Below, one piece after another: positions 49,956 through 58,632 of a stretch of DNA of 64,000 bases. Source of the DNA: Enterococcus phoeniculicola ATCC BAA-412 (GTDB taxonomy: Bacteria; Bacillota; Bacilli; Lactobacillales; Enterococcaceae); the NCBI RefSeq assembly GCF_000407505.1, contig NZ_ASWE01000001.1:865324-929323 (forward strand). The letters run 5' to 3'. The notes beneath the pieces were generated by a model. That model did not search any database. It was not told the origin of the DNA and was given only the letters and a program-made list of their open reading frames with translations. Positions within the stretch are counted from its first letter, which is position 1; each line of letters starts with the position of its first letter. The translations under genes and the position numbers were made by a program.

Positions 49956-50326
49956 GAATACAACTAGCTGAGTCTGTGCCTGTGCTTATTATTCCTTAAA
50001 ACTCTTATCATATATTGTATTGACAGAGAAAATGAAATAACGTAGTATATATAATGATTGTTTTTTTCTAATTTTAATAACTATAAAAGTTTTATGAAGA
50101 GGATTTCTTAACTCTAAATTGTTAGAAATTTAAAAGACTTATTTATATAAATATGAAGTGTTGCTAATCTTGTGAATCATTTTCAGGAGAAAAGAACTTC
50201 TTTTTGTATATTGTCTGATTACTTCAAAAAGTATAAAAAGTGTGTGGTAGAACATTCTTTTACTCTTTTGATTAGTATTTTGAGTTAATGGAGTAATTTT
50301 CCCAAAAAAGGAGGTATAGTAAATTT

Positions 50327-51079
50327 ATGCTTTGGTTTTTATTAATTAGCTGTCTTTTTATTTTAGCACTGGCTGCTATATTAAGTTATCGAACATTTGT
50401 CCAGCATCAATTAGATCAAATAAAGGTACCACAAAACGCAACGGCCAAGTTTAAAAAGAAGCTGTCTTATATAAAAAAGCGTGAGACATCAAAACATGTG
50501 ATGTATATTATTATTTGGGGAATGGGTGTCCTTATTTTCCTGCTACTTATGACGATCACTTTCTTTGTAACTGAGACAAATCGTACAAATGAAGTAGATT
50601 CTCTAAAAACTGAAGTACAAAACTTGAAAAAAGAACAAAAGTACTTAATTGAAAAAACGGATTATCCAATTCAAGGATTAGGATTTGCAGATGCAAATTG
50701 GGAAGGTGTCTTATCTGGTAAAGATAGTAAAAAAATAAAAGAGACCATCGAGAAAACAATTGCTGAAAAGTTAACGCCTTATATCGGTCTTCCAACCATT
50801 CTTCTTTTCGTTGATTCACCTACTCAAAGTGTTTCTATTTCTATTACAGTTGAAGAAACTGGAGAAAATCACGAGCGATTAAAGAAAACTATTGAGGCTT
50901 TTGTTAAGGATTTAGGAACGGTAAAAGTAATTTCTCAAATACAGTTTGAATTAGTTAAATCAAAACAAAAACAGGCTGATGCACTTTACACTGCTATCTA
51001 TATAAGAGAAAAACCTGGAGAAGCGTTTACTCAAGTATTAGACTCCGATAATAAAACTAAAGACAATGAAAAAAAATAA
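50327..51079 (+). CDS. Unrecognised membrane protein with coiled coil
   Basis: Protein of 250 residues that I do not recognise. Two hydrophobic segments lie at about 1-20 and 60-83. A short coiled coil (about 88-110, VDSLKTEVQNLKKEQKYLIEKT) follows the second, then a soluble domain (about 115-240) rich in alternating strands and helices, VSISITVEETGE and VKVISQIQFELV. The soluble domain is probably outside the cell. AAGGAGG precedes the ATG. Monocistronic in an AT-rich region with repeats on each side, hence perhaps accessory. Confidence 0.6.
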   Translation: MLWFLLISCLFILALAAILSYRTFVQHQLDQIKVPQNATAKFKKKLSYIKKRETSKHVMYIIIWGMGVLIFLLLMTITFFVTETNRTNEVDSLKTEVQNLKKEQKYLIEKTDYPIQGLGFADANWEGVLSGKDSKKIKETIEKTIAEKLTPYIGLPTILLFVDSPTQSVSISITVEETGENHERLKKTIEAFVKDLGTVKVISQIQFELVKSKQKQADALYTAIYIREKPGEAFTQVLDSDNKTKDNEKK

Positions 51080-51164
51080 TGTTTATATTATTCACGTAGA
51101 CGAGTTAACGGTGTGAAAATATTTCGTCACACGGCAAGCATTGTTTACCAAAATTTTAAGCGGG

Positions 51165-51299
51165 TGCTGAACAGAAGTGTTCAGCTCTGATAACAGATAT
51201 TGTGCATCATCGGAAATGAAACTTCCATGATTTACAGTAATAAAAAGGAATTCACAGGGGTGAGATATAACTTAAATAGTTATATCCCACCCCTCTTTT
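51165..51299 (+). repeat. Dispersed intergenic repeat, copy F (module plus hairpin)
   Basis: The module reads GAACAGAAGTGTTCAGCTCT, near that of copy A, and the hairpin at 51256-51294 (AGGGGTGAGATATAAC against GTTATATCCCACCCCT) has a T run. It would end transcription of the 50327 gene. Confidence 0.6.
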
Positions 51300-51406
51300 T
51301 TGAACAAAAATATCGTGTTAGTTGATTTTAACCCTTGTTTGTTAACAATCAATCGCTTGTATTCTTCCTTGCTTATTCTATAATAAATGAAAAGGATGTG
51401 GAGAAT

Positions 51407-52531
51407 ATGAAAATGAAAATTGGCGCAGTTATTTCTGAAAAACGAAAAGTCCAAGGAATTACACAACAAAAGTTAGCAGATTTTATGGGTGTCTCAAAAG
51501 CTTCTGTTTCAAAGTGGGAAACAGAACAAACCTATCCAGACATTACTTTACTACCATTATTAGCTACTTTTTTTGATATAAGTGTGGATGAACTTATAGG
51601 TTATGAGACACAATTAAGTAAATCAGAAATTACACGATTTTATCAGAAGTTTAAGGAAGAATTTACAGACCAACCAACAGAAGAAACATTCGCTAGCATT
51701 CAGCGTCTGATAAAAAAATACTATTCTTGCTATCCGCTTGTGCTTCAAATGGCTACTTTACTTTTGAATCATCTTGATTTACTGCCAGACGCAGACAATC
51801 CTGATAAAATGATGCTTTATATGAAAGAAATTAAGGAACTATTTTTACATGTGCGAGAGAACTCTGATGATCCAGATCAAGTTCAGCAAGCCATTGTATT
51901 AGCTGCTTATTGTGCCTTAAGTCAAAATAATTCCGATGAAGTGCTGGAGATTATCGGTCGAAAAGATACCCCTGTACTTTTACCTCCGGAAAGCTTAATT
52001 GCTGCTGCCTTAAGGATGCAGGGTAAGTCAGAAGAAGCATTGGAGGTCATGCAAAGTGCACTTTTTCAATATTTAACAATTATGACAAACCTGTTATGTA
52101 ATATTGTACCGCTTGGAGAAGAGGCATCTCAGACTGATGAGGTAATCAGACGAACAACTAAACTCATTGAAATTTTTGATATGGAACATCTTCAATGTGT
52201 ACAATGTCTAAATTTTTATACAGTTGCATGCAGTCATTATGCGATGAAAGAAAAAAAAGAGGACACATTTATCTATCTTGAAAAGCTTGTCCAGTTATTA
52301 AAACGCGGTCCCATTACACAAATATTTAAGGGGGATAATTTTTTTAACAAAATAGATAAATGGATTCAGACACTAGATTCAGGTGGCCAAATGCCTAGGA
52401 ATACAGCGCTAGTTGAGGAACAACTACGTACATTTATCGTAAATTTTGAAGGATTTACTCAATGGAAAACAGACGAACGATATATCGAGTTAGTGAATCA
52501 AATTCACTTGCCAAAGGAGGAGTTAAAATGA
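51407..52531 (+). CDS. XRE-family regulator with helical-repeat C-terminus
   Basis: Regulator of 374 residues: an N-terminal Cro/CI helix-turn-helix (about 5-63, QQKLADFMGVSKASVSKWETEQTYPDITLLPLLATFF) followed by an all-helical domain of about 300 residues with TPR-like pairs (AYCALSQNNSDEVLEII, AALRMQGKSEEALEVM), like Rgg/PlcR-type peptide-responsive regulators. The start is either ATG 51407 or 51413; AAGGA fits the first, GGAG the second. It overlaps the following small gene by ATGA and so probably controls the exporter encoded downstream. Confidence 0.8.
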   Translation: MKMKIGAVISEKRKVQGITQQKLADFMGVSKASVSKWETEQTYPDITLLPLLATFFDISVDELIGYETQLSKSEITRFYQKFKEEFTDQPTEETFASIQRLIKKYYSCYPLVLQMATLLLNHLDLLPDADNPDKMMLYMKEIKELFLHVRENSDDPDQVQQAIVLAAYCALSQNNSDEVLEIIGRKDTPVLLPPESLIAAALRMQGKSEEALEVMQSALFQYLTIMTNLLCNIVPLGEEASQTDEVIRRTTKLIEIFDMEHLQCVQCLNFYTVACSHYAMKEKKEDTFIYLEKLVQLLKRGPITQIFKGDNFFNKIDKWIQTLDSGGQMPRNTALVEEQLRTFIVNFEGFTQWKTDERYIELVNQIHLPKEELK

Positions 52532-52746
52532 ATACAACAATTGATTTGGCTTTATTAAAAGAATTTTTACCTTTTCTAATCCCATATATTCTATTAGTGT
52601 GCGCACTTGCAATTACCGCACTTATACATGTTTTACGTCACCCGCATTATCGTTTTGGAAATAAGTGGGTCTGGGTAATTATAGTGTTATTTTTTCAAAT
52701 AATTGGTCCAGTTATTTACTTTGTATTTGGGCGTGGGGAGGAATAG
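52528..52746 (+). CDS. Small PLDc_N-domain membrane protein (YxlE-like)
   Basis: Protein of 72 residues with two membrane segments. The end FGNKWVWVIIVLFFQIIGPVIYFVFGRGE is the PLDc_N domain seen in short proteins such as YxlE of B. subtilis, encoded next to an ABC exporter (yxlFG). ATG 52528 follows AAAGGAGG and overlaps the regulator stop. It precedes the ATPase gene by two bases. It may be an immunity or accessory subunit of the exporter; this is inferred from the layout. Confidence 0.78.
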   Translation: MNTTIDLALLKEFLPFLIPYILLVCALAITALIHVLRHPHYRFGNKWVWVIIVLFFQIIGPVIYFVFGRGEE

Positions 52747-52748
52747 GC

Positions 52749-53669
52749 GTGTTTGCATTAGAGATACAAGGATTACAGAAAAAATTTCAGAAACAAGAGG
52801 TCTTAAAAAATGTAAATCTACAGGTTAAAGAAGGCTCGATTTTTGGATTTGTTGGCGAAAATGGTGCAGGAAAAACAACTACAATGAATATGATTGTAGG
52901 ACTTTCCCCTATAGAGAATGGAACCATTCGTATATTCGATACGGCTGTTGAATTTGGCAATACAACAACGAACAAAATGATTGGCTATCTACCTGACGTT
53001 CCAGAGTTCTATTCCTATATGACAGCCAAAGAATATTTAACTCTTTGTGGCGAGATCACTGGAATGACAAATGATCAAATCAAGAAAAAAAGTGAAGAAC
53101 TCCTTGCTTTAGTTCATTTAGAGAAGCAAAACAAAAAGATTGGGGGCTTTTCAAGAGGAATGAAACAGCGTTTAGGAATTGCACAAGCCTTGCTAAATGA
53201 ACCTCGCTTATTAATTTGTGATGAGCCTACCTCTGCATTAGATCCCATGGGAAGAAAAGAAATTCTTGATATTTTACTTTCTCTAAAAGGTCGAACTACC
53301 ATTTTATTTTCTACACATATTCTTTCAGATGTTGAACGTGTCTGTGATTCGGTTGGTTTTCTTCACAATGGTATGATAAAAACAAGTGGCTTAATTGAAG
53401 AAGTAAAAAAAGAGTACGGACAAGAAGGAATTTCAATTTCTTTTGTTACGGAAGAAGAGCTGACCACCCTAATTTCTTCTGTTTCTACTTTGTTTCCACT
53501 GATAAAGATAGATAGAGATAAAAAAACAGCATTTTTCACTAGTGAAGCAGATCTTCCAGGATTAGGGAGTCAGCTACTTAAGATTCTTTCAAATGAAAAG
53601 CTAGTTCCTTTAGAGTTTAAACGTTCAGAAACGACCCTCGAATCTATTTTTTTGGAGGTGGTAAAATGA
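52749..53669 (+). CDS. ABC exporter ATP-binding protein (YxlF/CcmA type)
   Basis: ATPase of 306 residues of the drug/bacteriocin exporter branch. Walker A is GENGAGKTTT, the signature is FSRGMKQRLGIAQAL, with a changed LSGGQ (SRGMK), and Walker B is LLICDEPTSALDP. The C-terminal 90 residues form the extension typical of this branch. The GTG at 52749 is chosen because GGGGAGG precedes it; the longer ORF runs antiparallel to the small gene's frame. It overlaps the permease by ATGA. Confidence 0.88.
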   Translation: MFALEIQGLQKKFQKQEVLKNVNLQVKEGSIFGFVGENGAGKTTTMNMIVGLSPIENGTIRIFDTAVEFGNTTTNKMIGYLPDVPEFYSYMTAKEYLTLCGEITGMTNDQIKKKSEELLALVHLEKQNKKIGGFSRGMKQRLGIAQALLNEPRLLICDEPTSALDPMGRKEILDILLSLKGRTTILFSTHILSDVERVCDSVGFLHNGMIKTSGLIEEVKKEYGQEGISISFVTEEELTTLISSVSTLFPLIKIDRDKKTAFFTSEADLPGLGSQLLKILSNEKLVPLEFKRSETTLESIFLEVVK

Positions 53670-54430
53670 GAAACTATTTTTTCTTTTTGAAAAAAGAATT
53701 AAAGGAAGGAATAAAAACCTATAAGTTGCCTATCCTACTTTGCATCTTTTTTACTTTTGGAGTATTGAGCCCAATGACAGCGAAGTTTTTACCCAAACTT
53801 CTTCCGAGTTTGTTAGGTGAAGGAATGAATTTTGAAATACCTGAACCAAGCTCAACAGATTCCTGGACACAATATTTTAAAAATATTAATCAACTAGGAT
53901 TTGTTGTGGTCATTCTTATTTTTAGTGGTATTTTGAGCCATGAATTTGAAAAAGGAACCTTAATTAATTTACTAACAAAAGGGCTCTCGCGAACAACGGT
54001 TCTCTTGTCAAAGCTGACTTACATGATTGTTGTTTGGACAGTTAATCTAGTCCTATCCTTTCTTATTACATGGGGGTATACCGTTTATTATTTTTCAGAC
54101 GGTAAGAGTCCACATCTAGTTTCAGCTATCTTTCCAATCTGGTTATTTGGCTGTTTACTCCTTAGTGTCTTTCTTTTTTCAGCTACGTTATTTGAAAAAA
54201 GTTCGGGTAGTCTTCTTATCATGGTTTTATTTACGGCAGCCGGATTATTTCTATCGATCATTGATCGAATAGCGAAATTTAATCCTTTCTCCCTTGTTCA
54301 AAAAAATCTCCCTTTTATCCAGGGAACAGAGTTCTTATCCGACTACTTGCCAGCTATGTGCATTAGTTTTCTACTTATTGTTTTACTAACATTTGGGGCT
54401 TGTAAAGTATTCAAAAAGAAAGTATTGTAA
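53666..54430 (+). CDS. ABC-2 type permease (YxlG/NosY-like)
   Basis: Membrane protein of 254 residues with six segments in the ABC-2 pattern. The extracellular loop after TM1 (about 45-70) is followed by the conserved SGILSHEFEKGTLINLLTKGLSRTTVLLSKL, the coupling region of this class. It completes the exporter formed with the ATPase and the PLDc_N protein. Likely substrate: a peptide or lipophilic toxin; not determined. Confidence 0.85.
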   Translation: MRNYFFFLKKELKEGIKTYKLPILLCIFFTFGVLSPMTAKFLPKLLPSLLGEGMNFEIPEPSSTDSWTQYFKNINQLGFVVVILIFSGILSHEFEKGTLINLLTKGLSRTTVLLSKLTYMIVVWTVNLVLSFLITWGYTVYYFSDGKSPHLVSAIFPIWLFGCLLLSVFLFSATLFEKSSGSLLIMVLFTAAGLFLSIIDRIAKFNPFSLVQKNLPFIQGTEFLSDYLPAMCISFLLIVLLTFGACKVFKKKVL

Positions 54431-54554
54431 AAAATTTACATGCTTATATGGAACTAGAAAGAGGAACCCTAGATAGTTAAATCAGGAAACACTGCTTTGT
54501 TTATTTTATGTATAAAAATTTACTTTTCAATAAGGCAAATACGTGCTAAAATTA

Positions 54555-54579
54555 TTTTATAATAATAGTTATTATAAAA
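54555..54579. repeat. Perfect inverted repeat upstream of lutA
   Basis: TTTTATAATAA, three bases (TAG), then TTATTATAAAA: eleven-pair arms. A TATAAT (54558-54563) lies inside the left arm, so a bound protein would cover a possible -10. It may be an operator for the lut operon. It does not match the 7-1-7 layout of Fur/PerR boxes. Confidence 0.45.
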
Positions 54580-54679
54580 AAGCACACTTGTATGAACCTT
54601 TCCATCAGTACAGGATCATCCTTTTTGCAAATGCTCGTAACATAGCAGAACCGATAACTCACGTCTGGTGATCAAGAAT

Positions 54680-54711
54680 CTTCTCGTACAAATGTGCGAG
54701 GAGGTTTTTTT
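54680..54711 (+). promoter_or_regulatory. lutA: Terminator-like hairpin holding the lutA ribosome site
   Basis: CTTCTCGTAC (54680-54689) pairs with GTGCGAGGAG (54694-54703) around a four-base loop, followed by G and seven T residues, directly before the GTG start (54712). AGGAGG at 54699-54704 is inside the right arm. The structure could stop transcription or block translation, so it is a likely control point. No known riboswitch class was recognised in the 100 bases upstream. Confidence 0.6.
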
Positions 54712-55473
54712 GTGAAAGTTAGTATTTTTTCTACATGTGTTGTTGACTTAATGTTTCCAAATGTTGGGGCTGCGATGGTGGAGGTGCTGGAGCGTTTTGG
54801 GTGCGAGACAGAGCTTCCTGATAAACAGATTTGTTGTGGTCAGCCGACTTACAACAGTGGCTACAAAGAAGCAAGCTATGCAACTCTAAAAAATCAGATA
54901 GACAGCTTTGAAGGAGCCGAATATGTGGTTGCTCCAGCAGGATCGTGTGCTGGAATGTTGAAAGAATATCCAGAATTTTTGAAAGATGATCCAGTATATG
55001 GTCCAAAAGCAGTTGCTTTAGCCGAAAAAACATACGAATTTAGCCAGTTCCTTTATCGCGTGTTAGGATTAACGGATGTAGGAGCAACTTTACCAGCAAA
55101 AGCAACTTATCATCGTTCTTGTCATATGACACGCATATTAAAAGAACGAGAAGCGCCATTTAAATTACTAGCTCATGTAAGGGGATTAGAGCTTGTTCCG
55201 TTAAATCATATTGAAAATTGTTGTGGGTTTGGTGGAACATTTTCAGTTAAAATGCCTGCTATTTCTGAAGAGATGGTTACCGAAAAAATGAACGACGTCA
55301 TTGACACAGGGGCAGAAATTTTAATCAGTGCAGATATGGGCTGCTTAATGAATATCGGTGGAAAATTTAATCGTGAAGGGAAGAAAATCAAGATCATGCA
55401 TATCGCAGAAGTATTAAATAATGCAGTTGATTTAAACCGAGTAGAGCAACCAAAAATCGTAACTGTTTCGTAG
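54712..55473 (+). CDS. lutA: Lactate utilization Fe-S oxidoreductase subunit A
   Basis: Protein of 253 residues with two CCG domains (CCGQPTYNSGY and CCGFGGTF) that with HRSCHM and ADMGCLMN bind a Fe-S cluster or thiol-disulfide centre. It is the first gene of lutABC, which oxidises L-lactate to pyruvate in Firmicutes. The start is GTG 54712, with AGGAGG seven bases upstream, inside a hairpin. Followed after 11 bases by lutB. Confidence 0.9.
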   Translation: MKVSIFSTCVVDLMFPNVGAAMVEVLERFGCETELPDKQICCGQPTYNSGYKEASYATLKNQIDSFEGAEYVVAPAGSCAGMLKEYPEFLKDDPVYGPKAVALAEKTYEFSQFLYRVLGLTDVGATLPAKATYHRSCHMTRILKEREAPFKLLAHVRGLELVPLNHIENCCGFGGTFSVKMPAISEEMVTEKMNDVIDTGAEILISADMGCLMNIGGKFNREGKKIKIMHIAEVLNNAVDLNRVEQPKIVTVS

Positions 55474-55484
55474 GAGGAAAGAAA

Positions 55485-56954
55485 ATGGGACTTTCAACAA
55501 GTACAAAAACATTTGCTGAACGAATTGAAGACAGCAAAAAAGATACATTTATGCAAAAAGCAGTAGCTAAATCTCAAGATGATCAATGGGTAAAGCGAGA
55601 AGGTGCAAGAGAAGAGCTTGGTCATTGGCCTCAATGGAGAGAATTAGGGGAACAAATTCGTCAGCATACAATTGCTTATCTGCCAGACTATCTGGAACAG
55701 TTTAGTGATAATGTAGCAAAACAAGGCGGACATGTCTTTTTTGCCCAAACTGCAGAAGAAGCAAATGACTATGTGAAGCAGCTTGTACTGAAAAAACAAG
55801 CAAAAAAAGTAGTCAAATCAAAATCAATGGTAACAACAGAAGTGGATATTGATCCGATGTTGTTAGGGCTAGACGATGTGAGTGTGATGGAAACAGATTT
55901 GGCTGAATTTATTTTACAAATGGACGATTGGGATGAACCTTCTCATATCGTATTTCCAAGTATTCATAAAAATCGTGAACAAATTCGTCAAGTTTTTGAG
56001 GAAAAGCTAGGCTATAAGGGAGATAATGAACCGGAAAATCTAGCGAAGTGCGCAAGAGAAGTCATGAGAAAATTCTTTTTGGAAGCAGAAATTGGGATAA
56101 CTGGCTGTAATTTTGCCATTGCAGATACCGGAATGATCAATTTAAATACAAATGAAGGAAATGCAGATTTAACCATTAGCGTTCCAAAGACACAAGTTGT
56201 CTTGATGGGAATGGAACGGATTGTTCCGACGATGAAAGAAGCAGAGGTTCTTGATAATCTCCTAGCTAGGAGTGCTGTTGGACAAAGTTTAACTACCTAT
56301 GTAACATTTGCGGGAATTAAAGCAGACGATGAATCGGATGGACCTGAAGATTACCATGTTATCATCTTAGATAATGGTCGCTCAAATGCACTAGGAACAG
56401 CCTTCCAGTCGGTTCTCCAATGTATTCGCTGCGGCTCATGCTTGAACGTTTGTCCTGTCTATCGGCATATTGGCGGTCATGGTTATGGTTCCATTTATCC
56501 AGGCCCAATTGGCGCAGTATTATCCCCTATTTTAGGTGGCTATAAACAGTTCGGTGAGCTCCCTTATGCATCAAGTTTATGTGGTGCCTGTACAGATACC
56601 TGTCCGGTAAAAATCCCGCTACATGAGCTGTTAATTGAACATAGGAAAGTCATGACGGATGACTTGAAAATGAAACATGGCTTTGAAGACTTTCAAATGA
56701 AAGTAATTGGCAAGGGAACCTCTTCACCAGCTCTTTTCAAAATGGCAATGTCTGTCGATCATGCCGGATTAGGTTTGTTGAGTAAAAACAAAGAGATTAC
56801 GGTAGATAATATGTATCAGTATGGCGGCTATATTGATAAGGGGCCTGCTATGATGAAAGGATGGACGGATGTTCGCGATCTCCCACGTCCGCCAAAATCA
56901 TCTGAGAACTTCCGAAGCTGGTATAAAAAACACAAGGCAGGTGAAAAAGAATGA
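55485..56954 (+). CDS. lutB: Lactate utilization iron-sulfur protein subunit B
   Basis: Protein of 489 residues. An N-terminal LUD domain is followed by two 4Fe-4S motifs, CIRCGSCLNVCP and CGACTDTCPVKIP (about 310-385), and a C-terminal tail of the DUF3390 kind (about 390-489). It overlaps lutC by four bases (ATGA). A normal AGGAGG site precedes it. It acts with LutA and LutC in lactate oxidation, probably donating electrons to the quinone pool. Confidence 0.92.
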   Translation: MGLSTSTKTFAERIEDSKKDTFMQKAVAKSQDDQWVKREGAREELGHWPQWRELGEQIRQHTIAYLPDYLEQFSDNVAKQGGHVFFAQTAEEANDYVKQLVLKKQAKKVVKSKSMVTTEVDIDPMLLGLDDVSVMETDLAEFILQMDDWDEPSHIVFPSIHKNREQIRQVFEEKLGYKGDNEPENLAKCAREVMRKFFLEAEIGITGCNFAIADTGMINLNTNEGNADLTISVPKTQVVLMGMERIVPTMKEAEVLDNLLARSAVGQSLTTYVTFAGIKADDESDGPEDYHVIILDNGRSNALGTAFQSVLQCIRCGSCLNVCPVYRHIGGHGYGSIYPGPIGAVLSPILGGYKQFGELPYASSLCGACTDTCPVKIPLHELLIEHRKVMTDDLKMKHGFEDFQMKVIGKGTSSPALFKMAMSVDHAGLGLLSKNKEITVDNMYQYGGYIDKGPAMMKGWTDVRDLPRPPKSSENFRSWYKKHKAGEKE

Positions 56955-57679
56955 CCACTGGAAACATACAAAATAGAGAGACATTTTTAACCAATCTATC
57001 TGAAAAATTAGGTGTTCCAAGACAACCTGTCAGTGAACATCCTTTTGTACCAATAAATCAGCTACCTCAAGAGCAGCTAGCCGATAAAAATAAAGAAGAG
57101 CTTTTAGAAGTCGTGAAAAAACGTGTACCAAAAATTCACACGGAACTGTTTGAGACAACTGCAGACGAGCTGACGGATACTCTGCTATCTTTGACCAAAT
57201 TATCTGGTGGCGGAAATTTATTACTTCCTACAGATGAACGCTTTGAGAAATTTCAACTAACAAATTTTATAGAAACAGAATTGATAAATGAAGTAGATTC
57301 CATTTCTTATTGGCAACAAGGAAATGAATATAGAGATGAGAACATACAAGCTGCTGAACACGCCAATCTTTCTATTGCATTTGCAGAATTTTTACTCGCG
57401 GAATCAGGAACGATTGTCGTGGAAACCTCTGCAGGGCAGGGACGATCCTTACACTTTCTTCCAAAGCATTATATTTCTATTATTCCAATGAGTAAGCTCG
57501 TTGCTCGTTCTACACAAGCAGCTGCATTTTACTCAGAAAAAATAGCACGCGGTGAAAAAGTTGGTTCAGCTATTCATTTTATTTCAGGTCCTTCAAATTC
57601 TGGCGATATTGAAATGCAGCTGGTTGTTGGTCTGCACGGACCAGTGAAAGTTTATTATGTAGTAGTAAAGGACTTATAA
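56951..57679 (+). CDS. lutC: Lactate utilization protein subunit C
   Basis: Protein of 242 residues, LUD domain in the C-terminal two thirds (AFAEFLLAESGTIVVETSAGQGRSLHFLPKHYISII, SGPSNSGDIEMQLVVGLHGP). It completes LutABC. Translationally coupled to lutB by the ATGA overlap. Normal length. Confidence 0.9.
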   Translation: MTTGNIQNRETFLTNLSEKLGVPRQPVSEHPFVPINQLPQEQLADKNKEELLEVVKKRVPKIHTELFETTADELTDTLLSLTKLSGGGNLLLPTDERFEKFQLTNFIETELINEVDSISYWQQGNEYRDENIQAAEHANLSIAFAEFLLAESGTIVVETSAGQGRSLHFLPKHYISIIPMSKLVARSTQAAAFYSEKIARGEKVGSAIHFISGPSNSGDIEMQLVVGLHGPVKVYYVVVKDL

Positions 57680-57705
57680 AAGTCATGAATACTCATTGAA
57701 AATAC

Positions 57706-57754
57706 AAATCGACTGTGAAACGTTAGTGAGCGTTTCACAGTCGATTTTGTTTTC
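57706..57754. terminator. Terminator between lutC and the convergent HTH gene
   Basis: AAATCGACTGTGAAACG pairs with CGTTTCACAGTCGATTT in a perfect 17-pair stem with an eight-base loop; T-rich on the plus side, A-rich on the other. Confidence 0.92.
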
Positions 57755-57765
57755 TGGTTGTTCTT

Positions 57766-58632
57766 TTACTGAAATGATGGATAATTATTTTTATAAAATA
57801 TACGGACTGTTAACCAAATAATTAGAAGGAAAAAAACAACAATAAGTATGAACCCTAGGATTACTGGAAACGGGTTTTTTTGAATTGTGTAGAGCATATC
57901 AAAAAAGATTTTTGACAGCCCAGTATACGACTGAGAAAGTTGAAATTGTTGCAGACCTTCAGAAAATTTCTCCCGAGTCACTTCATTTCCTGCAGAAAAG
58001 GCGTGTACTCCTAACGACTGATTTCCTAAAGCAAAATAGCCAATTGAAAAATTACCAAATGCTGCCATCGCAATAGCAAGATTCCCAATAGCTGTGATTC
58101 CTAAAGCAAAGTTTCCCATGGCTAACCCGCCAAAACCTGCACTCCCAGCTGCAATCAGACCAATTGATAGTATCCCTATAGAAAATAGACCTAAGCCAAT
58201 TGCCCCAATAGAAAAAATTCCTATACTAAAAGTCCCAATGGCTAGAATGCCTTTTGCTTTTATTCCTACAGAAAGAACTCCTTTGGCAGTGGGGATCTGT
58301 GAGAAACTTTTTCTATTTTTATTTTGCAGCCTATTTTGAAAAAGCAAAGACATATTAGGAATCACAAAATGATAAAGAGGAAGATTTCCTATTTTTTTCT
58401 CACTTTTAAAATCAAGATATTCATAAGGCTTTCTTTCATTCACTAAATCATCTAGTGTAATTTCTAATAAATTAGAAATTTTTTCCAACGTATCTAAATC
58501 AGGATACCCCCGTCCTGTCTCCCATTTTGAGACAGCTTTATCAGTAACATACAATTCTTTTGCAAGCTCTTTTTGAGTCAGACCTTCTTGTTCTCTATAA
58601 TTTTTTAATTGACTAGCTAAAAAATTTCCCAT
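57766..58632 (-). CDS. HTH protein with hydrophobic pentapeptide-like repeat and C-terminal membrane anchor
   Basis: Protein of 288 residues in three parts. Residues 1-65 are an XRE helix-turn-helix (LTQKELAKELYVTDKAVSKWETGRGYPDLDTLEKI-type). Residues 119-208 are 18 consecutive five-residue units, 17 of them ending in Gly (for example TFSIG IFSIG AIGLG LFSIG). Residues 253-275 are one membrane segment (VILGFILIVVFFLLIIWLTV). Reading each unit as G-x-[FIL]-[SAG]-x places a small residue and a large hydrophobic residue where pentapeptide-repeat beta-helices have them, but the outward positions are also hydrophobic, so a membrane or oligomeric role is possible. Start at MGNFLAS, behind AGGAGG. 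Function unknown. Confidence 0.7.
   Translation of the reverse strand: MGNFLASQLKNYREQEGLTQKELAKELYVTDKAVSKWETGRGYPDLDTLEKISNLLEITLDDLVNERKPYEYLDFKSEKKIGNLPLYHFVIPNMSLLFQNRLQNKNRKSFSQIPTAKGVLSVGIKAKGILAIGTFSIGIFSIGAIGLGLFSIGILSIGLIAAGSAGFGGLAMGNFALGITAIGNLAIAMAAFGNFSIGYFALGNQSLGVHAFSAGNEVTREKFSEGLQQFQLSQSYTGLSKIFFDMLYTIQKNPFPVILGFILIVVFFLLIIWLTVRIFYKNNYPSFQ

Noticed and set aside
54592-54645. Short leader-peptide-like ORF (about 17 codons) before lutA
   Set aside because: The ATG has no ribosome site and the codons show no run of one amino acid that would suggest attenuation.
58094-58339. Plus-strand ORF with regular Pro/Ile repeats
   Set aside because: It is the complement of the pentad repeat in the minus-strand HTH gene; the pattern is a by-product of that repeat, and there is no ribosome site.
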